From Firmicutes bacterium ADurb.Bin193 (GTDB lineage Bacteria > Bacillota > Clostridia > Monoglobales > Firm-18), in assembly GCA_002070105.1 (NCBI GenBank), contig MWCQ01000009.1, forward strand, positions 1 to 64,000: 64,000 bases of DNA, read 5' to 3'. The stretch's first letter is position 1; each line of letters starts with the position of its first letter. Positions 25,362-34,696 of this stretch are shown piece after piece. The position numbers and the translations under genes were made by a program. The notes beneath the pieces were generated by a model that saw only the letters and a program-made list of their open reading frames with translations, searched no databases and was not told the origin of the DNA.

Positions 25362-27973
25362 AACTTTTCAGCTCTAATCTTTAAATTATAAAGAATATTC
25401 ATCGCCTCGATAGGCGTCAGCGTCGTAACATCAAGTTTTTTAAGCTCCTCTATAACCTCGCATCCGCCGATGCCCAAAAGCCCTATCTGTCCTTCGTCCG
25501 CTATGGGTTTGGAGTTTTTTTGCTCCTTCATTCTTACAATTTCGGTTTTGTTAATATTAATATTCTCCAGAGAGGTCACAATCTCCTTCGCGCGCTTTAT
25601 TACCTCAGCCTTAACCCCCGCCAAAAGCGCAACCTCTATGCCGTAGCTGTCGTCCGCGCCGCCCCGCACTATCTTCCGAAGGAAGATAATATCATCGCCC
25701 CTTTTCTTGACCGCAACGCAGTAGTTTTTCACTCCGTCGATTTTTTCCTCAAGCTCGGTAAGCTCATGGTAGTGGGTCGCAAAAAGGGTTTTGGCCCCGA
25801 TTTTTTTGACATCCACTATGTACTCCACAACCGCCCACGCTATACTGAGGCCGTCATAGGTGCTTGTCCCCCTACCTATTTCGTCAAGAATCAAAAGGCT
25901 TTTTGAGGTTGCGTTGTTTAATATATTTGCAACCTCGTTCATCTCAACCATAAAGGTGCTCTGCCCCGAGGCAAGGTCGTCGCTCGCGCCGACTCTTGTG
26001 AAGATTTTGTCCACAACGCCTATTCTCGCCGACGATGCGGGGACAAAACTGCCCGCCTGCGCCATAAGCGTTATAAGCGCGGTCTGCCTCATATATGTCG
26101 ATTTCCCCGCCATATTGGGACCGGTTATTATCGCAAGACGGTCGGTAGAATTAAGCATGGTGTCATTGGGAACAAAAACACCTGTTTTAAGCGTTTTCTC
26201 CACAACGGGGTGGCGGCCGTCCTTAATCTCTATTTTGTCGCTTATGTCAACCTCCGGCATGCAGTAGCCGTTTTTCGACGCAACACTTGCAAAGCTGCAA
26301 AGCGCATCTATTGCCGCTATCGCCTTAGCCGTTTTTTGTATTCTTATGTTCGCCTCCGAAACCGTTTGTCTAATGTCGCAGAAAATGGAATACTCAAGCT
26401 GGCATATTCTTTCCTCTGCGCCCAGTATTTTGTCCTCGATATCCTTAAGCTCACCCGTTATGTACCTTTCACAGTTTGCAAGGGTCTGCTTCCTTACATA
26501 GTTGTCGGGCGCCATCGGAATATTCGATTTTGAGATTTCTATATAATAGCCGAAAACCCTGTTGTAGCCTATTTTAAGATTTTTAATCCCCGTCTTTTCG
26601 CGCTCTGCCGCCTCAATCGAAGCAATCCACTGTTTGCCCTCGTTTATCGCCTTGCGGAACATGTCGACCTGTTCGCTGTACCCTTCGCGGATTATACCGC
26701 CCTCACGGACGGTGAAGGGGGGATTGTCGACAATCGCACGGGCTATTATGTCGCAAATATCCTGCAGGGGGTCAATGTTTTCCGTTATTTCGGTCAGCAG
26801 AGGGGACTTTAACCTTGACATATTTTCAAGTATTGCGGGAATCGGCTTTAAGGAGCTTCCCAAAGCCAGCAAATCACGGCAGTTGGCACTCCCCGTTATT
26901 ACCCTTGACAAAAGCCGCTCGATATCCTGAATATGCGAAAGCTCCTCCCTTATCTCGTTTCGCAAAACGGTATTGTTAAAAAGCTCATTAACCGCCACAA
27001 GGCGTTTTTGAATCCTTACACAGCTTGTAAGCGGCTTTTCTAGCCAGCTTTTTAAAAGCCGCGCCCCTATTGATGTTTTTGTGTCGTCAAGCACCCAGAG
27101 CAGCGAGCCCTTTCGCTTGTTTTCGCGCATTGTGGCGGTTATTTCAAGGTTTCGCTTTGACGAATAGTCAAGCTCCATAAACTGCTCGCCTGTGTAAAAG
27201 TTTATGTCTGAAATATGCGGAAGATTGCACATCTGAGTCCGGGAAAGATACTCCAATACTGCGCCCACCGCCACCGCCGCACTCTCATGCCCCGCAACGG
27301 GAAGTTCCGAAACAGCCTTGCCGAATTGGGCGAAAAGCCTTTCCCCCGCAAAGTCGGGTGAAAAGCAGGCTATATCAACCTCGCTTATCGTACAGCCCAG
27401 GCGCTCCTTAATCTGTTCCGGCATCTTGGGATTTTCAAACAGGGCGCTGTTGGTTATTATTTCGGCAGGGCTGTAACGGGCAAGCTCGCCTATTATCGCG
27501 TTAATTTCGTTTTCAAGCTCCGTCGCATACAGGTCGCCCGTGGTAATGTCGACAAATGCTATGCCCATGGGGTTTGAGGGATAGATACCGCAAAGATAGT
27601 TGTTGTTTTTTTCGTCAAGCATCCCCGAATTTATAACCGTTCCCGCCGTTACAACCCTCTGGACCCCCCTTTTGACGATACCCGTCGCCGTGGCAGGGTC
27701 CTCAACCTGTTCGCAAATCGCAACCTTATAGCCCTTTTCGATAAGCCTGTCTATATACTGCTCGGCGGAGTGATGGGGAACGCCGCACATGGGCGCGCGC
27801 TCCTCCTGCCCGCAGTCGCGCCCCGTGAGCGTAAGCTCAAGCTCTTTTGACGCCGTTATCGCATCGTCAAAAAACATTTCATAAAAATCCCCAAGCCTAA
27901 AAAACAGTATTGTATCCTTATACTGCTCTTTAATCTCAAAATACTGACGCATCATAGGTGATAAACCCGACAT
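25358..27973 (-). CDS. mutS: DNA mismatch recognition protein MutS
   Basis: Recognises mispairs and small loops. The 871-residue product starts with SPMMRQYFEIKEQYKDTILFFRLGDFYEMF, containing the mismatch-stacking FYE motif (near residue 31). It has the connector, lever and clamp domains, Walker A in ITGPNMAGKSTYMRQ (near residue 610), Walker B in LLILDEIGRGTSTYDG and TLFATHYHELTELE. Full length. Coupled to mutL. Confidence 0.97.
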   Translation of the reverse strand: MSGLSPMMRQYFEIKEQYKDTILFFRLGDFYEMFFDDAITASKELELTLTGRDCGQEERAPMCGVPHHSAEQYIDRLIEKGYKVAICEQVEDPATATGIVKRGVQRVVTAGTVINSGMLDEKNNNYLCGIYPSNPMGIAFVDITTGDLYATELENEINAIIGELARYSPAEIITNSALFENPKMPEQIKERLGCTISEVDIACFSPDFAGERLFAQFGKAVSELPVAGHESAAVAVGAVLEYLSRTQMCNLPHISDINFYTGEQFMELDYSSKRNLEITATMRENKRKGSLLWVLDDTKTSIGARLLKSWLEKPLTSCVRIQKRLVAVNELFNNTVLRNEIREELSHIQDIERLLSRVITGSANCRDLLALGSSLKPIPAILENMSRLKSPLLTEITENIDPLQDICDIIARAIVDNPPFTVREGGIIREGYSEQVDMFRKAINEGKQWIASIEAAEREKTGIKNLKIGYNRVFGYYIEISKSNIPMAPDNYVRKQTLANCERYITGELKDIEDKILGAEERICQLEYSIFCDIRQTVSEANIRIQKTAKAIAAIDALCSFASVASKNGYCMPEVDISDKIEIKDGRHPVVEKTLKTGVFVPNDTMLNSTDRLAIITGPNMAGKSTYMRQTALITLMAQAGSFVPASSARIGVVDKIFTRVGASDDLASGQSTFMVEMNEVANILNNATSKSLLILDEIGRGTSTYDGLSIAWAVVEYIVDVKKIGAKTLFATHYHELTELEEKIDGVKNYCVAVKKRGDDIIFLRKIVRGGADDSYGIEVALLAGVKAEVIKRAKEIVTSLENININKTEIVRMKEQKNSKPIADEGQIGLLGIGGCEVIEELKKLDVTTLTPIEAMNILYNLKIRAEKL

Positions 27974-28001
27974 ACCTCACATCACCCGCCTTGCTTTTGT
28001 A

Positions 28002-28385
28002 TTAGTGACAGCCGCCGCAGTCTCCGCAGTCTCCGCCGCAACCTTCGTCCTGCGGGTATATATAAAACGAAATCGCGGTGTTAACCTCCTGCATAAGGTT
28101 GTTAAACTCTGCCGCCGATTCTATATATTCGGCAACCTTTGCGTTTTTCTTTAATTTCTCATAACCCGCCTCAAGCTCGCTCCTTATGCTATGCAACTGG
28201 TCGGGCGTAATGTCGTCGCTGTGCGCACGCCTTAAAAGCGCCTCGCGGGACACTGTGTATTCCTCAATTAGCTTTGTTGCTTCCTCATCCTGCTGCTGTG
28301 CCTGCTCGGCAGTCCTCATTCTTATAAACTCCTTGCTTTGTGCAAGCATGAGTCCGAGCTCCCTTGCTTTTTCTATTACCGACAT
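28002..28385 (-). CDS. YlbF-family protein with Cys-rich tail
   Basis: The 127-residue product is mostly helical (YlbF/YmcA fold, about residues 1-105) and ends in a cluster of cysteines, GCGGDCGDCGGCH. In B. subtilis, YlbF, YmcA and YaaT form a complex that binds iron-sulfur clusters and affects RNase Y, sporulation and competence. The tail here fits metal or cluster binding. It is four bases downstream of miaB, itself a radical-SAM Fe-S enzyme. Family call good, partners not visible. Confidence 0.85.
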   Translation of the reverse strand: MSVIEKARELGLMLAQSKEFIRMRTAEQAQQQDEEATKLIEEYTVSREALLRRAHSDDITPDQLHSIRSELEAGYEKLKKNAKVAEYIESAAEFNNLMQEVNTAISFYIYPQDEGCGGDCGDCGGCH

Positions 28386-28388
28386 CTT

Positions 28389-29699
28389 TTATCTCTCCTT
28401 TTTAATTTCTCCCGAAAGCGACCATGTCGCCGCGGCAGTTATTTTTACATCCGCAAAACTTCCGATAAGCGCTTTCTCTCCCCCGAAGTTTACGATTTTT
28501 CCGCCCTCGGTTCGCCCCGTAAGCATATTTTCGTTGGTTTTGCTTACACCCTCAGTAAGAACTCTTTGAATGCTTCCCTCAAGGGCTTTGTTCTTTTTAT
28601 ATGAAATCGCATTCTGAACCTCCAAAAGACGGTCAAAATTCGATTTTATATCGCTTTGCGACAATAGAGGCTTCATATCATACGCCGCCGTTCCCTTACG
28701 CTTTGAATATATGAAGGTAAAAAGCATGTCAAACTCAAGCGTTTTCACAAGGTTTAGGGTATCCTCAAAATCCCCGGCCGTTTCGGTGGGAAAGCCCACG
28801 ATTACATCGCTTGTAAGGGTAATGTCGGGGATCTTATCCCTTACTCTGTTTATTATGTCCGTATACCGCTCTTTTGTGTACCCTCTGTTCATATCCTTTA
28901 GGACCTTGTTGCTCCCCGACTGGAACGGGAGATGAAGCTGATTGCAAACCTTGGGATTTTTCGCAATTGTGTCGATAAGCTCGTCGGTAATGTCCTTGGG
29001 ATGTGAGGATATAAAGCGTATGCGCTCTATCCCCTCCGTTTCGGAAACACGGTTTAAAAGCTCGGAAAAAGCAAGTTTGGAATATGAATTGACATTCTGC
29101 CCCAAAAGCGTAATTTCACGATAGCCCTGCGCCGCAAGCCCATTAACCTCATTTAAGATGTCCTCAACCTCGCGGCTTCGCTCTCTGCCTCTGACATACG
29201 GAACAACACAGTATGAGCAAAAATTGTCGCACCCGTACATTATCGAAACCGTCGCACACACGGCGGAAAGCCTGTCGTGCGGATAGATTTTATCCTCTGC
29301 GCTTACGCACTCGTCCGTGTCAAACACCCGCTTCATTTGCGCGCTGTGGAGTATCTGGGGAAAGCGTGAAATGGCATGGGTTCCGAAAACAAAATCGACA
29401 TAGGGAAAGCGCTTTTTTATATGGTCGCTGACATGCTGTTGCTGTGCCATACAGCCGCAAATCCCGATCAGCAGTTCGGGTTTTTTGTCCTTTACCGCCT
29501 TTAATGCGCCGATATTTCCGTATACGCGCTTTTCGGCATTGTCACGCACGGCGCAGGTGTTGAATATAATGACATCCGCCAAACTGTTTTCGTCCGTCAT
29601 TGTATAGCCCATTTCTACGAGCATTCCGCGTATTCTCTCGGAATCGTTTTCGTTTTGCTGGCAGCCGTAGGTTATAACACGCGCCATTTTGCCCTTCAT
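28389..29699 (-). CDS. miaB: tRNA-2-methylthio-N6-dimethylallyladenosine synthase
   Basis: Radical-SAM methylthiotransferase acting on i6A37 made by MiaA. The 436-residue product has the N-terminal UPF0004 cysteines (ITYGCQQNENDSE, FNTCAVRDNAEKR, GICGCMAQQ), the radical-SAM CxxxCxxC in MYGCDNFCSYCVVPYVRGRERSR near residue 150, and a C-terminal TRAM domain (ALEGSIQRVLTEG to LIGSFADVKI). Runs into the ylbF-like gene. Confidence 0.96.
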   Translation of the reverse strand: MKGKMARVITYGCQQNENDSERIRGMLVEMGYTMTDENSLADVIIFNTCAVRDNAEKRVYGNIGALKAVKDKKPELLIGICGCMAQQQHVSDHIKKRFPYVDFVFGTHAISRFPQILHSAQMKRVFDTDECVSAEDKIYPHDRLSAVCATVSIMYGCDNFCSYCVVPYVRGRERSREVEDILNEVNGLAAQGYREITLLGQNVNSYSKLAFSELLNRVSETEGIERIRFISSHPKDITDELIDTIAKNPKVCNQLHLPFQSGSNKVLKDMNRGYTKERYTDIINRVRDKIPDITLTSDVIVGFPTETAGDFEDTLNLVKTLEFDMLFTFIYSKRKGTAAYDMKPLLSQSDIKSNFDRLLEVQNAISYKKNKALEGSIQRVLTEGVSKTNENMLTGRTEGGKIVNFGGEKALIGSFADVKITAAATWSLSGEIKKER

Positions 29700-29756
29700 A
29701 CCCGAATAATCCCCCTAATCATTCAATCCCTAAAGCGCCTTGGGTAAACCTTTATC

Positions 29757-31568
29757 TTACCTGCTTCTTGACTTGGCACGAAACTCGGCATTCAGTATCC
29801 TTTTGCGTATACGAAGGCTTTTCGGCGTTACCTCGATAAGTTCGTCATCTCCGATAAATTCAAGGCAATTTTCAAGCGAAAGTATTTCATGCGGGGTAAG
29901 CCTTAAGGCATCATCGCTTCCGCTTGCGCGGATATTTGCTACATGCTTTTTCTTGCACACATTTACGACAATGTCCTCCGGCCTTGCGTTTTCGCCTACC
30001 ACCATTCCCTCATAAACCCTTGTTCCAGCGCCAATAAAAAGCCGTCCCCGCTCCTGCGCATTGTAAAGACCGTATGTAACGGCCTCGCCGGTTTCAAAGG
30101 CTACAAGCGAACCTCTTCTGCGCAACGCGATTTCACCGCTGACGGGCTCATACCCGTCTATATAATGGTTTAATATGCCCGTACCCTTTGTATCGGTCAT
30201 AAGCTCGCTTCTGTAGCCTATTATCCCCCTTGACGGGATTTTAAATTCCACACGCGTATATCCCTGGTTTATGGGATGCATATTCGTCATCTGCGCACGA
30301 CGGCTCCCGAGCTTTTCTATAACCACGCCGGTATATTCGTCGGGAACATCAACGGTAAGCCTTTCAACAGGCTCGCAAAGCACACCGTCAATAATTTTAT
30401 TGATAACAACGGGGCGTGATACCATAAACTCATACCCCTGACGCCTCATCGTTTCGATTAAAATCGAAAGGTGAAGCTCTCCCCTTCCCGCTACCTCGAA
30501 GGAGTCGGGAGAGTCTGTTTCGGTAACGCGAAGGCTTACATTCGTTTCAAGCTCTTTTTCAAGCCGGTCTTTTATATGCCTTGAGGTAACATAAGTTCCC
30601 TCCTGTCCGGCAAACGGTCCGTTATTTACGCTGAAGGTTACGCTTATGGCAGGCTCGTCTATCTCTATCGCGGCAAGAGGCTCTATACAATCGGGGTCGC
30701 AAACCGTTTCACCTATGGAAACGCCCGTAAGCCCCGACATACAAATAATGTCGCCCGCCTGCGCAGTTTGGACTTCAACCCTCTTAAGCCCCTCAAACAT
30801 ATACATTTTCGATATTTTTCCGCTTCGAACAGCACCGTCAGCACCGCAAACCGCTACATTTTGTCCGATTTTTACGGTTCCTCTGTTTATCCTGCCCACC
30901 GCAATTCTTCCGACATAGTCATCATAATCTATGTTTGATACTATCATCTGAAAGGGCTTGTCCTTATCGCCGGGCGGCGGCGGAACATGCTTTGCAATCA
31001 TTTCAAAAAGCGGCTTCATATCCCCGCCGCGTGTTTCGGGGTCAAGCGCAGCCCAGCCTTCTCTTCCCGAAAAGTAAATAACCGGGGCGTCAAATTGGCT
31101 CTCGGTTGCATCGAGGTCCATAAAAAGCTCTAACACCTCATCCACAACCTCATAGGGTCTGGCGCCGGGGCGGTCTGTTTTATTTATAACGATAATAGGC
31201 TTTAGATTCCTTGACAAAGCCTTTTTAAGCACAAATCTTGTCTGAGGCATACAGCCCTCAAAGGCGTCAACCAAAAGAAGAACGCCGTCAACCATCTCCA
31301 TAACACGCTCTACCTCGCCGCCGAAATCCGCATGGCCCGGTGTGTCGACAATATTGATTTTAATATCACCGTACATTACGCTCGTATTCTTTGAAAGAAT
31401 GGTTATGCCTCTTTCTCTTTCCAAATCGCCGCTGTCCATGATACAGTCGGCAACCTGCTCATTTTCTCTGAATATTCCGCTTTGTTTAAGCAGCGCGTCC
31501 ACAAGAGTAGTCTTTCCGTGATCGACATGAGCTATTATTGCAACATTTCTTATGTTTTCTTTTTGCAT
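29757..31568 (-). CDS. typA: Ribosome-associated GTPase TypA/BipA
   Basis: Translational GTPase related to EF-G, involved in ribosome assembly and stress growth. The 603-residue product has the P-loop AHVDHGKTTLV (residues 13-23), switch II DTPGHADFGGEVER, NKTD, and EF-G-like domains III and V plus the BipA C-terminal domain (ERGRLFIGAGTRVYEGM, RIRKRIL near the end). First gene of the long minus-strand run, 57 bases before miaB. Confidence 0.97.
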   Translation of the reverse strand: MQKENIRNVAIIAHVDHGKTTLVDALLKQSGIFRENEQVADCIMDSGDLERERGITILSKNTSVMYGDIKINIVDTPGHADFGGEVERVMEMVDGVLLLVDAFEGCMPQTRFVLKKALSRNLKPIIVINKTDRPGARPYEVVDEVLELFMDLDATESQFDAPVIYFSGREGWAALDPETRGGDMKPLFEMIAKHVPPPPGDKDKPFQMIVSNIDYDDYVGRIAVGRINRGTVKIGQNVAVCGADGAVRSGKISKMYMFEGLKRVEVQTAQAGDIICMSGLTGVSIGETVCDPDCIEPLAAIEIDEPAISVTFSVNNGPFAGQEGTYVTSRHIKDRLEKELETNVSLRVTETDSPDSFEVAGRGELHLSILIETMRRQGYEFMVSRPVVINKIIDGVLCEPVERLTVDVPDEYTGVVIEKLGSRRAQMTNMHPINQGYTRVEFKIPSRGIIGYRSELMTDTKGTGILNHYIDGYEPVSGEIALRRRGSLVAFETGEAVTYGLYNAQERGRLFIGAGTRVYEGMVVGENARPEDIVVNVCKKKHVANIRASGSDDALRLTPHEILSLENCLEFIGDDELIEVTPKSLRIRKRILNAEFRAKSRSR

Positions 31569-31619
31569 TTGGTAACCTGCCTTAAATTCGGGTGTGTTTT
31601 TATTGCGTGTTTTCGTTAT

Positions 31620-31648
31620 ATTTTATCACAAATAAACAGTTTTAACAA
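31620..31648 (-). promoter_or_regulatory. Probable promoter of typA and the downstream run
   Basis: On the minus strand, TTGTTA (31648-31643) and TAAAAT (31625-31620) have a 17-base spacer, about 50 bases before the typA ATG. Confidence 0.5.
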
Positions 31649-31735
31649 TACTTGACTCAAATAAAATTTACAGGAGTAAACAAATTATATATTTTGTCGA
31701 ATAATGTAACTTTATTGCCGTTATATTCATAGAAT

Positions 31736-31800
31736 AAAACGAAGGCGGATTAATTCCGCCGAAGCGTAATTTCCTATGGATTATTAAAAAATAATAACAG
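31736..31800 (+). repeat. Palindromic intergenic repeat, partial copy C
   Basis: GAAGGCGGATTAATTCCGCC (31741-31760) continues GAAGCGTAATTT, matching the tail of the elements at 8033-8130 and 11530-11630. Like copy A it ends in AATAACAGG. Only the last hairpin of the element is present. It lies between typA and the next plus-strand gene. Confidence 0.6.
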
Positions 31801-31811
31801 GAGTGATATTA

Positions 31812-32369
31812 ATGAGTTGCTCGTATCCTTTTGCCGAAGGCAGAGATACCAGAAAAGATTTTTGCTGTGCTCCGAAGCATCCCAAGGCAAAGAAAATTAT
31901 ACTGGAATGCGGTCACAACCCGCAACCCGCGATATTTGATGTTGATGACGAAGAAATTTGCACCGATCAGGAATTTGTTTTGGATACCGTTAGGATTGAC
32001 ACTACATGCCTTCAAAATCCTATTGTAAAAATTGATTTTTCGAGTCTTATTGTCTTTGAGGTTGAAGGCGAAGGCGAAGAAGGAGAAAATGAGGCTGAAG
32101 TCGATTTGCTGTTTGAGCTGGTAAGAATTTGCAACGGCCATAAGGAAGTCATTCAAAGCTGGAGATATGAAAAAGAAGTCGAATCCAATGCGGAGATTGA
32201 AGTGGAAACCAGCGAACCCTTTACCGTTATTTTCTGCGACAGGGCTTGCCCCGGTTGCTGTGAGTACAAAATGATCGTAAAAGGCAAGGAATTTGACGGC
32301 GATATAGATGAATTAAGAATAGTAAATCCTGTTTTAACCGCACTTGCTCAAGGTATGTGTGACGATTAA
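31812..32369 (+). CDS. DUF4489-like Cys-containing protein
   Basis: The start is ATG 31812 behind AGGAGTGATATTA. The 185-residue product opens with a Cys-rich stretch (SCSYPFAEG, FCCAPKHPKAKKIILECGHNP), then VRIDTTCLQNPIVKIDFSSLIVF, an acidic Glu/Gly loop (about residues 82-92), and FCDRACPGCCEYKMIVKG. This pattern resembles the Clostridia DUF4489 family, recalled from general features, so moderately sure. No signal peptide; function unknown. A monocistron followed by a strong terminator. Confidence 0.65.
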   Translation: MSCSYPFAEGRDTRKDFCCAPKHPKAKKIILECGHNPQPAIFDVDDEEICTDQEFVLDTVRIDTTCLQNPIVKIDFSSLIVFEVEGEGEEGENEAEVDLLFELVRICNGHKEVIQSWRYEKEVESNAEIEVETSEPFTVIFCDRACPGCCEYKMIVKGKEFDGDIDELRIVNPVLTALAQGMCDD

Positions 32370-32451
32370 GATTAAAGGATAACATGGTAATGCAGTAATT
32401 TTCAAGGTCACAACTTATCTGAAAGCAGATGAATATTCTGTTAAATAACGG

Positions 32452-32485
32452 CCCCCTCAATCGCAGTATAAAATGATTGAGGGGG
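32452..32485. terminator. Strong bidirectional terminator
   Basis: CCCCCTCAATC and GATTGAGGGGG form a perfect 11-pair stem with a 12-base loop; TTTTTT follows a few bases on in the plus direction. It separates the convergent DUF4489-like and CPBP genes. Confidence 0.8.
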
Positions 32486-32511
32486 TCATCTTGTTTTTTG
32501 CTGATAGTAAT

Positions 32512-33318
32512 TTATATCCGCTCGGATAAAACGCCTTTATTTGTCTTAATATAACTCCCCAAAACAGCCATTCCGACCGCTAAATATACCAATGATAAAA
32601 TCGCGAATAAATAAGCATCGTCGGCTATAAAGCCTAACGAAAAATTAAAGCAATAGTGAATCCAAAACGCTATGAAAAGATTGTTGCACCTTTTCATAAA
32701 TACGCCCATTATTATAGTTAAAGCCGTCATTATGACTATATTGTCAATGACATATATTAAAAGCTGAAACCCGCTGAAATCAGTTGCGACAAACCAAAGC
32801 GGTGCATGCCAAAACGCCCAGACAATGCCTAAAACAATATTGCCTTTAACAAATCCGAATCTTTCTTCAAGCTCCGGGCGCAGATATCCGCGCCAGCCGG
32901 ACTCCTCCCCGCTTGCGCCCTGTAAAAGCGTAAAGAGAACGGCGCCGAACAGTGTAGCGGGAACAAACTCAAAATAAGATGTAAATGCTGTATTCCGAAC
33001 AATCGAAAAAATCCATACCGACAGCGCCATAACGCCTATTACGATAATCGGTGTATAAATAATAAGGCTTAAATCAATCCTATCACCGAATGCCTTTTTG
33101 TAAAAACCCCTTATAGTCATACCCGGCTTTAATTTTTTCAGCATAAAAAGCAGCACAATGGTCGGCGACCAGCTGCACAGCACCACAACCCATTGCATTA
33201 TAACGGGAGGGGCGCCAAACACCATAGACGCCAATCCGCCAAGCCCCAAAACCATTATCCAAAACAACAGGTATGCGTTTATAATGTACCTCCACATTAC
33301 ATCAAGTTTTTTATTCAT
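32512..33318 (-). CDS. CPBP-family intramembrane metalloprotease
   Basis: The 268-residue integral membrane protein has about seven hydrophobic segments. It carries the CPBP (Abi/CAAX protease) motifs: [19 protein letters not shown] (EExxxR-type, near residue 136), FWHAPLWF and a late WIHYCFNF. The EE, H and H/N residues expected for metal catalysis are present. CPBP proteins process prenylated or bacteriocin-related substrates; none is evident nearby. It overlaps the upstream permease gene by eight bases. Confidence 0.88.
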   Translation of the reverse strand: MNKKLDVMWRYIINAYLLFWIMVLGLGGLASMVFGAPPVIMQWVVVLCSWSPTIVLLFMLKKLKPGMTIRGFYKKAFGDRIDLSLIIYTPIIVIGVMALSVWIFSIVRNTAFTSYFEFVPATLFGAVLFTLLQGASGEESGWRGYLRPELEERFGFVKGNIVLGIVWAFWHAPLWFVATDFSGFQLLIYVIDNIVIMTALTIIMGVFMKRCNNLFIAFWIHYCFNFSLGFIADDAYLFAILSLVYLAVGMAVLGSYIKTNKGVLSERI

Positions 33319-33901
33319 ATTGACTGTCCACCTCGTTTGAATAATTATTAAAAACGCTACTCTTTTGCCGCTCTATTATAAATTTCCCCGGTTTCTTTTT
33401 TGACAAAAGTTTTTGTGTAAGAAAAGCAATAGCAGTAATGCCAACCAAATCAAGCAACAGCCTTATGACCATAAACTTATATCCCATTGCCGAGCTTTCG
33501 AATAACAAGAGCGGGATTTTTGTTGTTGACCACGCCCCAAGCATAATAAATACATTTAATAGCTTACTTCCTTTTTTGAGTAATACGCCCGCCACAGGAA
33601 ATGCCGCATATAATGGTCCCGCAGCCGCAGAGCCTATAAAAAAGGCAATCAAAACTCCGGCAATTCCGGAGCCTTCCCCCATGTATCTGACCATTGTTTC
33701 ACGCTTAACCCATACATCAAGCAAACCGAGAAGAATAAATATCGGCGGGATAACCGTTAACATTTCCAGTGTATTATTCCATGTTAATTCAAGGGATTTC
33801 ATCCCTATAACAGGATACAAAACCGCAAGCGCTATGTTAATAAACAAGAGAAAAAGAAAAAATTTGTATCTCTTTGCAATTTTAAAAAGCGCTTTTATCA
33901 C
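33311..33901 (-). CDS. Half-size permease (DUF318/ArsP-like), second half
   Basis: The 196-residue membrane protein has about five spans. The recognisable block is [23 protein letters not shown], followed by [21 protein letters not shown], as in the predicted permease family that includes ArsP. Family members often have two such repeats in one chain; here they are separate genes overlapping by ATGA (33901/33898). The substrate is unknown. Confidence 0.75.
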   Translation of the reverse strand: MIKALFKIAKRYKFFLFLLFINIALAVLYPVIGMKSLELTWNNTLEMLTVIPPIFILLGLLDVWVKRETMVRYMGEGSGIAGVLIAFFIGSAAAGPLYAAFPVAGVLLKKGSKLLNVFIMLGAWSTTKIPLLLFESSAMGYKFMVIRLLLDLVGITAIAFLTQKLLSKKKPGKFIIERQKSSVFNNYSNEVDSQYE

Positions 33902-34371
33902 ATAAATACCCCCATTACAAAAGCTACTATCAGTGAAAACGCAAAAGCAGCACTGTTTCGGATGATCGTTGCTTTGATGCCGAAGTGTTTAATTTCTATC
34001 GGCAATGTAACGATACCCACCATCATAAGTGTAGAAACAAAGGCGGCAATTTGCATGTATCCCGCACCGCTTTTCAAAAGCGCCGCCGCTAGCGGAAAGG
34101 CAACAAATCCGGGTATAAGAGTTATTGAACCTATTAATGATGCAAGCATCACCCCAAACCAGCCGGACTCGCTTCCCAATAGCTTTGATATTTGTTCGGG
34201 GGTGAGAAGCGCCAGCATAATACCGATAATTATCAGTATTGATGAAAGCTGAGGGAGTATATTTTCAAAAGCCTTCCATGCTTTTTTAAGCGCAAGCACG
34301 GTGTTTTCCCTACTTTTTATAAAAGATATTAGCAATGCCACAAACGCTATTAAATATAAACCGATAGTCAT
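33898..34371 (-). CDS. Half-size permease (DUF318/ArsP-like), first half
   Basis: The 157-residue membrane protein has about four spans with LLTPEQISKLLGSESGWFGVML, IGSITLIPGFVAFPLAAALLKSG and MMVGIVTLPIEIKHFG, the counterpart of the block in the next gene. The two products probably form one heteromeric transporter. It is the first gene of a three-gene operon with the second half and the CPBP protease. Confidence 0.75.
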   Translation of the reverse strand: MTIGLYLIAFVALLISFIKSRENTVLALKKAWKAFENILPQLSSILIIIGIMLALLTPEQISKLLGSESGWFGVMLASLIGSITLIPGFVAFPLAAALLKSGAGYMQIAAFVSTLMMVGIVTLPIEIKHFGIKATIIRNSAAFAFSLIVAFVMGVFM

Positions 34372-34409
34372 TAAATCCCGCCTTTTTGTATTGCAATAAT
34401 CATATTATT

Positions 34410-34438
34410 ATATTAAGACATAATACAGCGTTTGTCAA
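34410..34438 (-). promoter_or_regulatory. Probable promoter of the permease-CPBP operon
   Basis: On the minus strand, a perfect TTGACA (34438-34433) is followed after 17 bases by TAATAT (34415-34410), about 40 bases before the permease ATG. Confidence 0.5.
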
Positions 34439-34696
34439 TTTCGGTATTTTATATGCGGTATCAAATATCTAAAGACTTTAGCGTTCGAATATCTCATGCT
34501 TAAGGCCGGCACATCGTTAAGTCGAATACGATTAGTCCCTTTATGTTATTAAACCTGTCCGCATAAAAACAGCAGACAGGTTTATACTTTACCTTTTTAT
34601 ATTATAACAGTTGTGCTTGACTCTCCTTTACGGTCACGGATAATATTCACTACTGCACTCTTTGCGTTTTTGCCCTGTGAAACAGCCGTAGTATTG
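34439..34696. other. Intergenic region with one hairpin
   Basis: No gene is supported in this stretch. AAACCTGTC (34551-34559) pairs with GACAGGTTT (34575-34583) and may act as a weak terminator for the DUF1593 gene, about 115 bases past its stop; T-tracts are poor. An open frame overlapping the end of the DUF1593 gene here has no ribosome site. Confidence 0.4.
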
